A stretch of DNA of 64,000 nt from Styela clava (GCF_964204865.1 NC_135260.1:1612001-1676000); one strand, 5' to 3'; counted from the stretch's first letter, positions 1 to 11,434 are shown. Translations and numbers: made by a program. The notes: generated by a model not told the origin, from the sequence alone.

Positions 1-91
1 TTTCGGAAGCAAGCACCTAATGGTAGCGGAAGCCCTAACTTACCTGCGGTAACATGGACTACCTTACGACAACGAAGGGTTCTGAAAACTA

Positions 92-180
92 TCCCTTAAT
101 GGAATTCGAACCCACGCAGAGTAATCAGAGGTGTGGTAACGAGCGTATATCTGACACTTCGCACGATGCGCCACACGGTT
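92..180 (-). repeat. tRNA-derived (SINE-head-like) sequence, one per unit
   Basis: On the minus strand this reads as a degenerate tRNA. It has a box A-like TGGCGCATCGTGC (161-173) and a perfect box B core GGTTCGAATTCC (101-112), 62 nt apart. GTGGG/TCCAT form a T-stem around TTCGAAT. GTCAG/CTGAT form an anticodon-like stem with an oversized loop. The acceptor arms (AACCGTG and TAAGGGA) do not pair, so it is unlikely to be a working tRNA. A tRNA-derived SINE fixed in the spacer is the best reading. Other copies have the reversed B box starting at 1414, 2706, 4030, 5322, 6612, 7936, 9227, 10541, 11854, 13176, 14467, 15782, 17074, 18398, 19690, 21003, 22316, 23637, 24951, 26251, 27572, 28886, 30199, 31520, 32811, 34124, 35450, 36772, 41594, 42880, 44177, 45491, 46800, 48125, 49059, 50373, 51698, 52632, 53944, 55258, 58344, 62555 and 63879. 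About a third carry agaattcg instead of ggaattcg. Confidence 0.55.
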
Positions 181-428
181 GAGCACGAGTTTTACCATAG
201 CTTGAAATCTACCTATATCTAGTATTACATAGTGAGATCTACGTCAATTCAGTAATTTAGCGCAGGTTCAAAGCCTTCATTTGCATCCCTAGGAGATATC
301 TCATTAAATTTATTTAGACTGACTGACTATTAACGTTGATACATTTTTATTGAACCGGACTTAATCGAAAAATTAAACTCTCGCCAAGTTATGGTCGATC
401 ACCGAAGTGCCACGCGCTTGTGAGAGTT

Positions 429-437
429 TATATATAA
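429..437 (+). promoter_or_regulatory. TATA-like motif in spacer, present in nearly every unit
   Basis: TATATATAA lies about 450 bp upstream of the 5S start and recurs unchanged in nearly all units; the two 934-bp units lack it. It resembles a TATA box, but no transcript, Sm site or T-run that would define a gene follows it within 100 bp. It may simply be AT-rich spacer. Confidence 0.3.
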
Positions 438-483
438 CTTTTGATACTGTGTGAGTGCACGTAACCTAGCTTTGAGCACATAT

Positions 484-494
484 AAAAAAAAAAA
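484..494 (+). repeat. Variable A-tract of the spacer
   Basis: A homopolymer of 11 A here. Other units have about 8-13 A, or the interrupted form ATAATAAAAAAC. Length differs between otherwise near-identical units, as expected from slippage. It changes the reading frame downstream, which explains why the spurious spacer frames come in 65- and 75-codon versions. Confidence 0.8.
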
Positions 495-684
495 GCCTAT
501 AAGAAGGGCAACTTTCATATATACTGTCGAACTATCTGGGTTATGTGCAATACAATGGGCATCCGCTTATCAAAAAGCTTTGTCAATAACACGTCAGGCC
601 TCAATAACAAACAAGCGAGTTATATCAGCGACTCGATGCTTGCGTTAAGCCATACACCAGAGATAAAATACCTATGAGGAAAAA

Positions 685-726
685 CATGCAATCAATAAAT
701 TAACGCATGTAATCAATAATAACAAA
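685..726 (+). repeat. Imperfect 21-bp direct duplication
   Basis: CATGCAATCAATAAATTAACG is followed directly by CATGTAATCAATAATAACAA, a diverged tandem copy. It is present in all units, about 180 bp upstream of the 5S gene. No function is evident. Confidence 0.6.
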
Positions 727-765
727 ATTTGACACTGGTAGAAAATGTCGGCGGTAAGCCACTGA

Positions 766-829
766 GCGAAACAGCGACTGCCTGAGTTTCATTGTTTGTG
801 ACTCCACAAACGAAACAGTTGCGCTTCGC
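766..829. promoter_or_regulatory. Conserved 64-nt imperfect hairpin 58-121 nt upstream of 5S
   Basis: The arms pair as GCGAA/TTCGC, GCGACTG/CAGTTGCGC (with a CA bulge), GTTTC/GAAAC (786-790 and 812-816) and GTTTGT/ACAAAC (794-799 and 806-811), closed by the loop gactcc, or gactct in most units. The same structure precedes the other 5S genes at the same distance. The changes I noticed are mostly in unpaired positions (loop T/C, bulge cctga to cccga in copies 16 and 19), and one in copy 31 turns a C into a T that can still pair with G. It could be a cis element, a cruciform or a fold-back relic. Confidence 0.55.
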
Positions 830-840
830 TTCTCTCTCAT

Positions 841-853
841 TAGGCGTTGCCTA
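841..853. promoter_or_regulatory. Short palindrome TAGGC-GTT-GCCTA upstream of the TATA box
   Basis: A perfect 5-bp stem with a 3-nt loop ends three bases before TATAAATA. It is found in almost every unit. In units of copies 10, 18, 21, 24, 28 and 39 the first arm is TAAGC, which breaks one pair, so the palindrome is not strictly maintained. Confidence 0.45.
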
Positions 854-855
854 AA

Positions 856-863
856 TATAAATA
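856..863 (+). promoter_or_regulatory. TATA-like element at -31 of 5S
   Basis: TATAAATA sits at -31 to -24 of the 5S start. Upstream TATA-like boxes near -30 are a known feature of 5S genes in many invertebrates and fungi. It is retained in nearly all copies; exceptions are TACAAATA at copy 2 and TATGAATA at copies 18, 21 and 24. Confidence 0.6.
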
Positions 864-886
864 ACCGAATATGTCTCGTCGATATC

Positions 887-994
887 GCCTACGACCATAC
901 CACGTTGAATACACTAGATCTCGTAAGTTAAGCAACGTCGGGCTCGGTTAGTACTTGCATGGGTGACCGGCTGGGAATACCGGGTGCCGTAGGC
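887..994 (+). pseudogene. 5S rRNA copy 1, class C' (10-base internal deletion)
   Basis: 5S identity is clear from the GCCTAC...GTAGGC terminal helix, box A (AAGTTAAGCAACGTC), the intermediate element (GGGCTCGGTTAG) and box C (TTGCATGGGTGACCGGCTGG). It is 108 instead of 118 bases because TCGATCTCGG is missing. It also carries C29T and C30A, so helix III cannot form. Copy 12 at 15253 has the same class and the same neighbours. The internal promoter is intact, so it could be transcribed into a short 5S-like RNA. Confidence 0.88.
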
Positions 995-1005
995 TTTTCG
1001 CTTTT
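995..1005 (+). terminator. RNA polymerase III T-run terminator
   Basis: TTTTCGCTTTT directly follows the 5S 3' end and gives two runs of four T. The same double T-run follows all 43 5S copies. A run of four or more T on the coding strand is the usual polymerase III stop signal. Confidence 0.85.
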
Positions 1006-1300
1006 ATCAAAAATAAAAGGAATGCTGTCTGAACAAAACATAATTTAAAATGAATATGTTATGAAATATTTCAGATTGTCGAGGACTGAATAATAACTAA
1101 CAGGGGCGAAACGCAACTTTACGAATAGTCACTGAGACCCGTCATCGATATTTCGAATGCGTCTTAATAGGTATAGGCCTACTATATATGGCAGAATAAT
1201 CGGTGCTACTATGGAGTGAGTTAGGATATGGGAAATCGAGATAAGACGACTTAATTAATCATATGACGGATCACGGCCAATCGCCCGGTTATCAGTAAAG
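1006..1300. other. AT-rich spacer downstream of 5S; no gene seen
   Basis: Between the T-run and the SINE-like body there is unique AT-rich spacer with no open frame, RNA fold or promoter I can defend. It carries two of the small indels that mark unit subtypes (the 6-bp aggcct insertion and the 17-bp cagtcaaggccag segment just downstream). This stretch is the same in kind in every unit. Confidence 0.7.
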
Positions 1301-1324
1301 GCCAGTTATTTCATTTCGGAAGCA

Positions 1325-1413
1325 AGCACTTAATGGTAGCGGAAGCCGTAACTTACCTGCGGTAACATGGACTACCTTACGACGACGAAGGGTTCTGAAA
1401 ACTACCCCTTAAT
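1325..1413 (-). repeat. Body of the SINE-like element with a perfect splice-donor motif
   Basis: On the minus strand, downstream of the tRNA-like head (B box at 1414), the sequence contains CCGCAGGTAAGTTACGG. This includes CAG|GTAAGT, a consensus 5' splice site fully complementary to the U1 5' end. On the plus strand TTACC-TGC-GGTAA is a small perfect hairpin. The motif is retained in nearly all units; the unit at about 15715 has a 3-base insertion and other changes. The 3' end of the SINE-like element cannot be set from this window alone. Confidence 0.45.
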
Positions 1414-2201
1414 GGAATTCGAACCCACGCAGAGTAATCAGAGGTGTGGTAACGAGCGTATATCTGACACTTAGCACGATGCGCCACACGGTTGAGCACA
1501 AGTTTTACCATAGCTTGAAATCTACCTATATCTAGTATTACATAGTGAGATCTACGTCAATTCAGTACTTTAGCGCAGGTTCAAAGCCTTCATTTTGCAT
1601 CCCTAGTAGATATCTCATTAAATTTAGTTAGACTGACTGACTATTAACGTTGATACATTTTTATTGAACCGGACTTAATCGAAAAATTAAACTCTCGCCA
1701 AGTTACGGGCGATCACCGAAGTGCCACGCGCTTGTGAGAGTTTATATATAACTTTTGATACTGTGTGAGTGCACGTAACCTAGCTTTGAGCACATATAAT
1801 AAAAAACAAGCTTATAAGAAGGGCAACTTTCATATATACTGTCGAACTATCTGGGTTATGTGCTATACAATGGGCATCCGCTCATCAAAAAGCTTTGTCA
1901 ATAACACGTCAGGCCTCAGTAACAAACAAGCGAGTTATATCAGCGACTCGATGCTTGCGTTAAGCCATACACCAGAGATAAAATACCTATGAGGAAAAAC
2001 ATGCAATCAATAAATTAACGCATGTAATCAATAATAACAAAATTCGACACTGGTAGAAAATGTCGGCGGTAAGCCACTGAGCGAAACAGCGACTGCCTGA
2101 CTTTCATTGTTTGTGACTCTACAAACGAAACAGTTGCGCTTCGCTTCTCTCTCATTAGGCGTTGCCTAAATACAAATAACCGAATATGTCTCGTCGATAT
2201 C

Positions 2202-2309
2202 GCCTACGACCATACCACGTTGAATACACCCGATCTCGTAAGTTAAGCAACGTCGGGCTCGGTTAGTACTTGCATGGGTGACCGGCTGGGAATACCGGGT
2301 GCCGTAGGC
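2202..2309 (+). pseudogene. 5S rRNA copy 2, class C
   Basis: 108 bases with CTCGTAAG at the deletion junction; boxes A, IE and C are intact. The upstream box is TACAAATA instead of TATAAATA, unique to this copy, which may weaken initiation. It matches copy 13 in class and neighbours. Confidence 0.88.
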
Positions 2310-3492
2310 TTTTCGCTTTTATCAAAAATAAAAGGAATGCTGTCTGAACAAAACATAATTTAAAATGAATATGTTACAAAATATTTCAGATTGTCGAGGA
2401 CTGAATAATAACTAACAGGGGCGAAACGCAACTTTACGAATAGTCACTGAGACCCGTCATCGATATTTCGAATGCGTCTTAATAGGTATACTATATATGG
2501 CAGAATAATCGGTGCTACTATGGAGTGAGTTAGGATATGGGAAATCGAGATAAGACGACTTAATTAATCATATGACGGATCAAGGCCAATCGCCCGGTTA
2601 TTTCATTTCGGAAGCAAGCACCTAATGGTAGCGGAAGCCCTAACTTACCTGCGGTAACATGGACTACCTTACGACGACGAAGGGTTCTGAAAACTATCCC
2701 TTAATGGAATTCGAACCCACGCAGAGTAATCAGAGGTGTGGTAACGAGCGTATATCTGACACTTAGCACGATGCGCCACACGGTTGAGCACGAGTTTTAC
2801 CATAGCTTGAAATCTACCTATATCTAGTATTACATAGTGAGATCTACGTCAATTCAGTAATTTAGCGCAGGTTCAAAGCCTTCATTTGTATCCCTAGGAG
2901 ATATCTCATTAAATTTAGTTAGACTGACTGACTATTAACGTTGATACATTTTTATTGAACCGGACTTAATCGAAAAATTAAACTCTCGCCAAGTTACGGG
3001 CGATCACCGAAGTGCCACGCGCTTGTGAGAGTTTATATATAACTTTTGATACTGTGTGAGTGCACGTAACCTAGCTTTGAGCACATATAAAAAAAAACAA
3101 GCTTATAAGAAGGGCAACTTTCATATATACTGTCGAACTATCTGGGTTATTTGCAATACAATGGGCATCCGCTTATCAAAAAGCTTTGTCAATAACACGT
3201 CAGGCCTCAATAACAAACAAGCGAGTTATATCAGCGACTCGATGCTTGCGTTAAGCCATACACCAGAGATAAAATACCTATGAGGAAAAACATGCAATCA
3301 ATAAATTAACGCATGTAATCAATAATAACAAAATTTGACACTGGTAGAAAATGTCGGCGGTAAGCCACTGAGCGAAACAGCGACTGCCTGAGTTTCATTG
3401 TTTGTGACTCTACAAACGAAACAGTTGCGCTTCGCTCCTCTCTCATTAGGCGTTGCCTAAATATAAATAACCGAATATGTCTCGTCGATATC

Positions 3493-3610
3493 GCCTACGA
3501 CCATACCACGTTGAATACACCCGATCTCGTTCGATCTCGGAAGTTAAGCAACGTCGGGCTCGGTTAGTACTTGCATGGGTGACCGGCTGGGAATACCGGG
3601 TGCCGTAGGC
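3493..3610 (+). rRNA. 5S ribosomal RNA, copy 3 (class A, exact consensus)
   Basis: Full-length 5S rRNA, 118 bases plus transcribed T, close to the 119-121 nt usual for animals. Helix I pairs GCCTACG with CGTAGGC. Helix II pairs ACGTTG (16-21) with CAACGT (57-62). Helix III pairs CCGA (29-32) with TCGG (45-48). The type 1 polymerase III internal promoter is complete: box A at 50-64, intermediate element near 64-75, box C at 79-98. TATAAATA lies at -31 and TTTTCGCTTTT follows. The product is the 5S component of the large ribosomal subunit, bound by uL18 (L5) and uL5 (L11). Only copies 3, 6, 14 and 42 carry this exact sequence, so it is a good candidate for a functional gene. Confidence 0.95.
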
Positions 3611-4817
3611 TTTTCGCTTTTATCAAAAATAAAAGGAATGCTGTCTGAACAAAACATAATTTAAAATGAATATGTTATAAAATATTTCAGATTGTCGAGG
3701 ACTGAATAATAACTAACAGGGGCGAAACGCAACTTTACGAATAGTCACTGAGACCCGTCATCGATATTTCGAATGCGTTTTAATAGATATAGGCCTACTA
3801 TATATGGCAGAATAATCGGCGCTACTATGGAGTGAGTTAGGATATGGGAAATCGAGATAAGACGACTTAATTAATCATATGACGGATCACGGCCAATCGC
3901 CCGGTTATCAGTCAAGGCCAGGTATTTCATTTCGGAAGCAAGCACTTAATGGTAGCGGAAGCCGTAACTTACCTGCGGTAACATGGACTACCTTACGACG
4001 ACGAAGGGTTCTGAAAACTATCCCTTAATGGAATTCGAACCCACGCAGAGTAATCAGAGGTGTGGTAACGAGCGTATATCTGACACTTAGCACGATGCGC
4101 CACACGGTTGAGCATGAGTTTTACCATAGCTTGAAATCTACCTATATCTAGTATTACATAGTGAGATCTACGTCAATTCAGTACTTTAGCGCAGGTTCAA
4201 AGCCTTCATTTTGCATCCCTAGTAGATATCTCATTAAATTTAGTTAGACTGACTGACTATTAACGTTGATACATTTTTATTGAACTGGACTTAATCGAAA
4301 AATTAAACTCTCGCCAAGTTACGGGCGATCACCGAAGTGCCACGCGCTTGTGAGAGTTTATATATAACTTTTGATACTGTGTGAGTGCACATAACCTAGC
4401 TTTAAGCACATATAATAAAAAACAAGCTTATAAGAAGGGCAACTTTCATATATACTGTCGAACTATCTGGGTTATGTGCAATACAATGGGCATCCGCTTA
4501 TCAAAAAGCTTTGTCAATAACACGTCAGGCCTCAATAACAAACAAGCGAGTTATATCAGCGACTCGATGCTTGCGTTAAGCCATACACCAGAGATAAAAT
4601 ACCAATGAGGAAAAACATGCAATCAATAAATTAACGCATGTAATCAATAATAACAAAATTTGACACTGGTAGAAAATGTCGGCGGTAAGTCACTGAGCGA
4701 AACAGCGACTGCCTGAGTTTCATTGTTTGTGACTCTACAAACGAAACAGTTGCGCTTCGCTTCTTTCTCATTAGGCGTTGCCTAAATATAAATAACCGAA
4801 TATGTCTCGTCGATATC

Positions 4818-4925
4818 GCCTACGACCATACCACGTTGAATACACCCGATCTCGTAAGTTAAGCAACGTCGGGCTCGGTTAGTACTTGCATGGGTGACCG
4901 GCTGGGAATACCGGGTGCCGTAGGC
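4818..4925 (+). pseudogene. 5S rRNA copy 4, class C
   Basis: Ten-base deletion with the CTCGTAAG junction; the remainder matches consensus, with normal TATA box and T-run. It is the middle member of the 3,906-bp trimer A-C-B (copies 3-5), repeated as copies 6-8. Confidence 0.88.
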
Positions 4926-6107
4926 TTTTCGCTTTTATCAAAAATAAAAGGAATGCTGTCTGAACAAAACATAATTTAAAATGAATATGTTATAAAATAT
5001 TTCAGATTGTCGAGGACTGAATAATAACTAACAGGGGCGAAACGCAACTTTACGAATAGTCACTGAGACCCGTCATCGATATTTCGAATGCGTCTTAATA
5101 GGTATACTATATATGGCAGAATAATCGGTGTTACTATGGAGTGAGTTAGGATATGGGAAATCGAGATAAGACGACTTAATTAATCATATGACGGATCACG
5201 GCCAATCGCCCGGTTATTTCATTTCGGAAGCAAGCACCTAATGGTAGCGGAAGCCGTAATTTACCTGCGGTAACATGGACTACCTTACGACGACGAAGGG
5301 TTCTGAAAACTATCCCTTAATGGAATTCGAACCCACGCAGAGTAATCAGAGGTGTGGTAACGAGCGTATATCTGACACTTAGCACGATGCGCCACACGGT
5401 TGAGCACGAGTTTTACCATAGCTTGAAATCTACCTATATCTAGTATTACATAGTGAGATCTACGTCAATTCAGTAATTTAGCGCAGGTTCAAAGCCTTCA
5501 TTTGCATCCCTAGGAGATATCTCATTAAATTTAGTTAGACTGACTGACTATTAACGTTGATACATTTTTATTGAACCGGACTTAATCGAAAAATAAACTC
5601 TCGCCAAGTTACGGGCGATCACCGAAGTGCCACGCGCTTGTGAGAGTTTATATATAACTTTTGATACTGTGTGAGTGCACGTAACCTAGCTTTGAGCACA
5701 TATAAAAAAAAAAAAACTTATAAGAAGGGCAACTTTCATATATACTGTCGAACTATCTGGGTTATGTGCAATACAATGGGCATCCGCTTATCAAAAAGCT
5801 TTGTCAATAACACGTCAGGCCTCAATAACAAACAAGCGAGTTATATCAGCGACTCGATGCTTGCGTTAAGCCATACACCAGAGATAAAATACCTATGAGG
5901 AAAAACATGCAATCAATAAATTAACGCATGTAATCAATAATAACAAAATTTGACACTGGTAGAAAATGTCGGCGGTAAGCCACTGAGCGAAACAGCGACT
6001 GCCTGAGTTTCATTGTTTGTGACTCTACAAACGAAACAGTTGCGCTTCGCTTCTCTCTCATTAGGCGTTGCCTAAATATAAATAACCGAATATGTCTCGT
6101 CGATATC

Positions 6108-6215
6108 GCCTACGACCATACCACGTTGAATACACCCGATCTCGGAAGTTAAGCAACGTCGGGCTCGGTTAGTACTTGCATGGGTGACCGGCTGGGAATA
6201 CCGGGTGCCGTAGGC
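6108..6215 (+). pseudogene. 5S rRNA copy 5, class B
   Basis: 108 bases with junction CTCGGAAG, as expected from recombination between the direct repeats CGATCTCG at 30-37 and 40-47. What is left can still form a CCG-ATCT-CGG mini-hairpin in place of helix III. Internal promoter elements are intact. Confidence 0.88.
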
Positions 6216-7398
6216 TTTTCGCTTTTATCAAAAATAAAAGGAATGCTGTCTGAACAAAACATAATTTAAAATGAATATGTTATAAAATATTTCAGATTGT
6301 CGAGGACTGAATAATAACTAACAGGGGCGAAACGCAACTTTACGAATAGTCACTGAGACCCGTCATCGATATTTCGAATGCGTCTTAATAGGTATACTAT
6401 ATATGGCAGAATAATCGGTGCTACTATGGAGTGAGTTAGGATATGGGAAATCGAGATAAGACGACTTAATTAATCATATGACGGATCAAGGCCAATCGCC
6501 CGGTTATTTCATTTCGGAAGCAAGCACCTAATGGTAGCGGAAGCCCTAACTTACCTGCGGTAACATGGACTACCTTACGACGACGAAGGGTTCTGAAAAC
6601 TATCCCTTAATGGAATTCGAACCCACGCAGAGTAATCAGAGGTGTGGTAACGAGCGTATATCTGACACTTAGCACGATGCGCCACACGGTTGAGCACGAG
6701 TTTTACCATAGCTTGAAATCTACCTATATCTAGTATTACATAGTGAGATCTACGTCAATTCAGTAATTTAGCGCAGGTTCAAAGCCTTCATTTGTATCCC
6801 TAGGAGATATCTCATTAAATTTAGTTAGACTGACTGACTATTAACGTTGATACATTTTTATTGAACCGGACTTAATCGAAAAATTAAACTCTCGCCAAGT
6901 TACGGGCGATCACCGAAGTGCCACGCGCTTGTGAGAGTTTATATATAACTTTTGATACTGTGTGAGTGCACGTAACCTAGCTTTGAGCACATATAAAAAA
7001 AAACAAGCTTATAAGAAGGGCAACTTTCATATATACTGTCGAACTATCTGGGTTATGTGCAATACAATGGGCATCCGCTTATCAGAAAGCTTTGTCAATA
7101 ACACGTCAGGCCTCAATAACAAACAAGCGAGTTATATCAGCGACTCGATGCTTGCGTTAAGCCATACACCAGAGATAAAATACCTATGAGGAAAAACATG
7201 CAATCAATAAATTAACGCATGTAATCAATAATAACAAAATTTGACACTGGTAGAAAATGTCGGCGGTAAGCCACTGAGCGAAACAGCGACTGCCTGAGTT
7301 TCATTGTTTGTGACTCTACAAACGAAACAGTTGCGCTTCGCTCCTCTCTCATTAGGCGTTGCCTAAATATAAATAACCGAATATGTCTCGTCGATATC

Positions 7399-7516
7399 GC
7401 CTACGACCATACCACGTTGAATACACCCGATCTCGTTCGATCTCGGAAGTTAAGCAACGTCGGGCTCGGTTAGTACTTGCATGGGTGACCGGCTGGGAAT
7501 ACCGGGTGCCGTAGGC
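7399..7516 (+). rRNA. 5S ribosomal RNA, copy 6 (class A, exact consensus)
   Basis: Identical to copy 3 over all 118 bases, with TATAAATA at -31 and double T-run. It lies 3,906 bp after copy 3, and its flanks share small variants with that unit (cgctcctctctc upstream and aatgcgttttaatagat downstream), so it is a duplicated trimer member. A candidate functional gene. Confidence 0.95.
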
Positions 7517-8722
7517 TTTTCGCTTTTATCAAAAATAAAAGGAATGCTGTCTGAACAAAACATAATTTAAAATGAATATGTTATAAAATATTTCAGATTG
7601 TCGAGGACTGAATAATAACTAACAGGGGCGAAACGCAACTTTACGAATAGTCACTGAGACCCGTCATCGATATTTCGAATGCGTTTTAATAGATATAGGC
7701 CTACTATATATGGCAGAATAATCGGCGCTACTATGGAGTGAGTTAGGATATGGGAAATCGAGATAAGACGACTTAATTAATCATATGACGGATCACGGCC
7801 AATTGTCCGGTTATCAGTCAAGGCCAGGTATTTCATTTCGGAAGCAAGCACTTAATGGTAGCGGAAGCCGTAACTTACCTGCGGTAACATGGACTACCTT
7901 ACGACGACGAAGGGTTCTGAAAACTATCCCTTAATGGAATTCGAACCCACGCAGAGTAATCAGAGGTGTGGTAACGAGCGTATATCTGACACTTAGCACG
8001 ATGCGCCACACGGTTGAGCACGAGTTTTACCATAGCTTGAAATCTACCTATATCTAGTATTACATAGTGAGATCTACGTCAATTCAGTACTTTAGCGCAG
8101 GTTCAAAGCCTTCATTTTGCATCCCTAGTAGATATCTCATTAAATTTAGTTAAACTGACTGACTATTAACGTTGATACATTTTTATTGAACCGGACTTAA
8201 TCGAAAAATTAAACTCTCGCCAAGTTACGGGCGATCACCGAAGTGCCACGCGCTTGTGAGAGTTTATATATAACTTTTGATACTGTGTGAGTGCACATAA
8301 CCTAGCTTTAAGCACATATAATAAAAAACAAGCTTATAAGAAGGGCAACTTTCATATATACTGTCGAACTATCTGGGTTATGTGCAATACAATGGGCATC
8401 CGCTTATCAAAAAGCTTTGTCAATACACGTCAGGCCTCAATAACAAACAAGCGAGTTATATCAGCGACTCGATGCTTGCGTTAAGCCATACACCAGAGAT
8501 AAAATACCAATGAGGAAAAACATGCAATCAATAAATTAACGCATGTAATCAATAATAACAAAATTTGACACTGGTAGAAAATGTCGGCGGTAAGTCACTG
8601 AGCGAAACAGCGACTGCCTGAGTTTCATTGTTTGTGACTCTACAAACGAAACAGTTGCGCTTCGCTTCTTTCTCATTAGGCGTTGCCTAAATATAAATAA
8701 CCGAATATGTCTCGTCGATATC

Positions 8723-8830
8723 GCCTACGACCATACCACGTTGAATACACCCGATCTTGTAAGTTAAGCAACGTCGGGCTCGGTTAGTACTTGCATGGGT
8801 GACCGGCTGGGAATACCGGGTGCCGTAGGC
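8723..8830 (+). pseudogene. 5S rRNA copy 7, class C with C36T
   Basis: Ten-base deletion with junction CTTGTAAG: the C36T change is private to this copy. It is otherwise the counterpart of copy 4, 3,905 bp away. Confidence 0.88.
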
Positions 8831-10013
8831 TTTTCGCTTTTATCAAAAATAAAAGGAATGCTGTCTGAACAAAACATAATTTAAAATGAATATGTTATAA
8901 AATATTTCAGATTGTCGAGGACTGAATAATAACTAACAGGGGCGAAACGCAACTTTACGAATAGTCACTGAGACCCGTCATCGATATTTCGAATGCGTCT
9001 TAATAGGTATACTATATATGGCAGAATAATCGGTGCTACTATGGAGTGAGTTAGGATATGGGAAATCGAGATAAGACGACTTAGTTAATCATATGACGGA
9101 TCACGGCCAATCGCCCGGTTATTTCATTTCGGAAGCAAGCACCTAATGGTAGCGGAAGCCGTAATTTACCTGCGGTAACATGGACTACCTTACGACGACG
9201 AAGGGTTCTGAAAACTATCCCTTAATGGAATTCGAACCCACGCAGAGTAATCAGAGGTGTGGTAACGAGCGTATATCTGACACTTAGCACGATGCGCCAC
9301 ACGGTTGAGCACGAGTTTTACCATAGCTTGAAATCTACCTATATCTAGTATTACATAGTGAGATCTACGTCAATTCAGTAATTTAGCGCAGGTTCAAAGC
9401 CTTCATTTGCATCCCTAGGAGATATCTCATTAAATTTAGTTAGACTGACTGACTATTAACGTTGATACATTTTTATTGAACCGGACTTAATCGAAAAATA
9501 AACTCTCGCCAAGTTACGGGCGATCACCGAAGTGCCACGCGCTTGTGAGAGTTTATATATAACTTTTGATACTGTGTGAGTGCACGTAACCTAGCTTTGA
9601 GCACATATAAAAAAAAAACAAGCTTATAAGAAGGGCAACTTTCATATATACTGTCGAACTATCTGGGTTATGTGCAATACAATGGGCATCCGCTTATCAA
9701 AAAGCTTTGTCAATAACACGTCAGGCCTCAATAACAAACAAGCGAGTTATATCAGCGACTCGATGCTTGCGTTAAGCCATACACCAGAGATAAAATACCT
9801 ATGAGGAAAAACATGCAATCAATAAATTAACGCATGTAATCAATAATAACAAAATTTGACACTGGTAGAAAATGTCGGCGGTAAGCCACTGAGCGAAACA
9901 GCGACTGCCTGAGTTTCATTGTTTGTGACTCTACAAACGAAACAGTTGCGCTTCGCTTCTCTCTCATTAGGCGTTGCCTAAATATAAATAACCGAATATG
10001 TCTCGTCGATATC

Positions 10014-10121
10014 GCCTACGACCATACCACGTTGAATACACCCGATCTCGGAAGTTAAGCAACGTCGGGCTCGGTTAGTACTTGCATGGGTGACCGGCTG
10101 GGAATACCGGGTGCCGTAGGC
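10014..10121 (+). pseudogene. 5S rRNA copy 8, class B
   Basis: Ten-base deletion, CTCGGAAG junction, otherwise consensus. Start of a B-B-A run (copies 8-10) repeated 10,462 bp downstream as copies 16-18. Confidence 0.88.
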
Positions 10122-11326
10122 TTTTCGCTTTTATCAAAAATAAAAGGAATGCTGTCTGAACAAAACATAATTTAAAATGAATATGTTATAAAATATTTCA
10201 GATTGTCGAGGACTGAATAATAACTAACAGAGGCGAAACGCAACTTTACGAATAGTCACTGAGACCCGTCATCGATATTTCGAATGCGTCTTAATAGGTA
10301 TAGGCCTACTATATATGGCAGAATAATCGGTGCTACTATGGAGTGAGTTAGGATATGGGAAATCGAGATAAGACAACTTAATTAATCATATGACGGATCA
10401 CGGCCAATTGCCCGGTTATCAGTCAAGGCCAGTTATTTCATTTCGGAAGCGAGCACTTAATGGTAGCGGAAGCCGTAACTTACCTGCGGTAACATGGACT
10501 ACCTTACGACGACGAAGGGTTCTGAAAACTATCCCTTAATAGAATTCGAACCCACGCAGAGTAATCAGAGGTGTGGTACGAGCGTATATCTGACACTTAG
10601 CACGATGCGCCACACGGTTGAGCACGAGTTTTACCATAGCTTGAAATCTACCTATATCTAGTATTACATAGTGAGATCTACGTCAATTCAGTACTTTAGC
10701 GCAGGTTCAAAGCCTTCATTTTGCATCCTTAGTAGATATCTCATTAAATTTAGTTAGACTGACTGACTATTAACGTTGATACATTTTTATTGAACCGGAC
10801 TTAATTGAAAAATTAAACTCTCGCCAAGTTACGGGCGATCACCGAAGTGCCACGCGCTTGTGAGAGTTTATATATAACTTTTGATACTGTGTGAGTGCAC
10901 GTAACCTAGCTTTGAGCACATATAAAAAAAAAAAGCTTATAAGAAGGGCAACTTTCATATATACTGTCGAACTATCTGGGTTATGTGCAATACAATGGGC
11001 ATCCGCTTATCAAAAAGCTTTGTCAATAACACGTCAGGCCTCAATAACAAACAAGCGAGTTATATCAGCGACTCGATGCTTGCGTTAAGCCATACACCAG
11101 AGATAAAATACCTATGAGGAAAAACATGCAATCAATAAATTAACGCATGTAATCAATAATAACAAAATTTGACACTGGTAGAAAATGTCGGCGGTAAGCC
11201 ACTGAGCGAAACAGCGACTGCCTGAGTTTCATTGTTTGTGACTCTACAAACGAAACAGTTGCGCTTCGCTTCTCTCTCATTAGGCGTTGCCTAAATATAA
11301 ATAACCGAATATGTCTCGTCGATATC

Positions 11327-11434
11327 GCCTACGACCATACCACGTTGAATACACCCGATCTCGGAAGTTAAGCAACGTCGGGCTCGGTTAGTACTTGCAT
11401 GGGTGACCGGCTGGGAATACCGGGTGCCGTAGGC
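11327..11434 (+). pseudogene. 5S rRNA copy 9, class B
   Basis: Ten-base deletion, CTCGGAAG junction. Its unit carries the agaattcg and gtggtac variants in the tRNA-like part, which mark this unit subtype. Counterpart of copy 17. Confidence 0.88.

Noticed and set aside
40-110. U1 snRNA gene on the plus strand
   Set aside because: Only the 5' nonamer and loose similarity over about 30 bases; no stem-loop I-IV order and no Sm site. It overlaps the antisense SINE-like body.
429-560. Possible spliced-leader or snRNA gene after TATATATAA
   Set aside because: A GTGAGT donor-like site is present, but there is no Sm-type AATTTTTGG site, no clear terminator and no known leader sequence.
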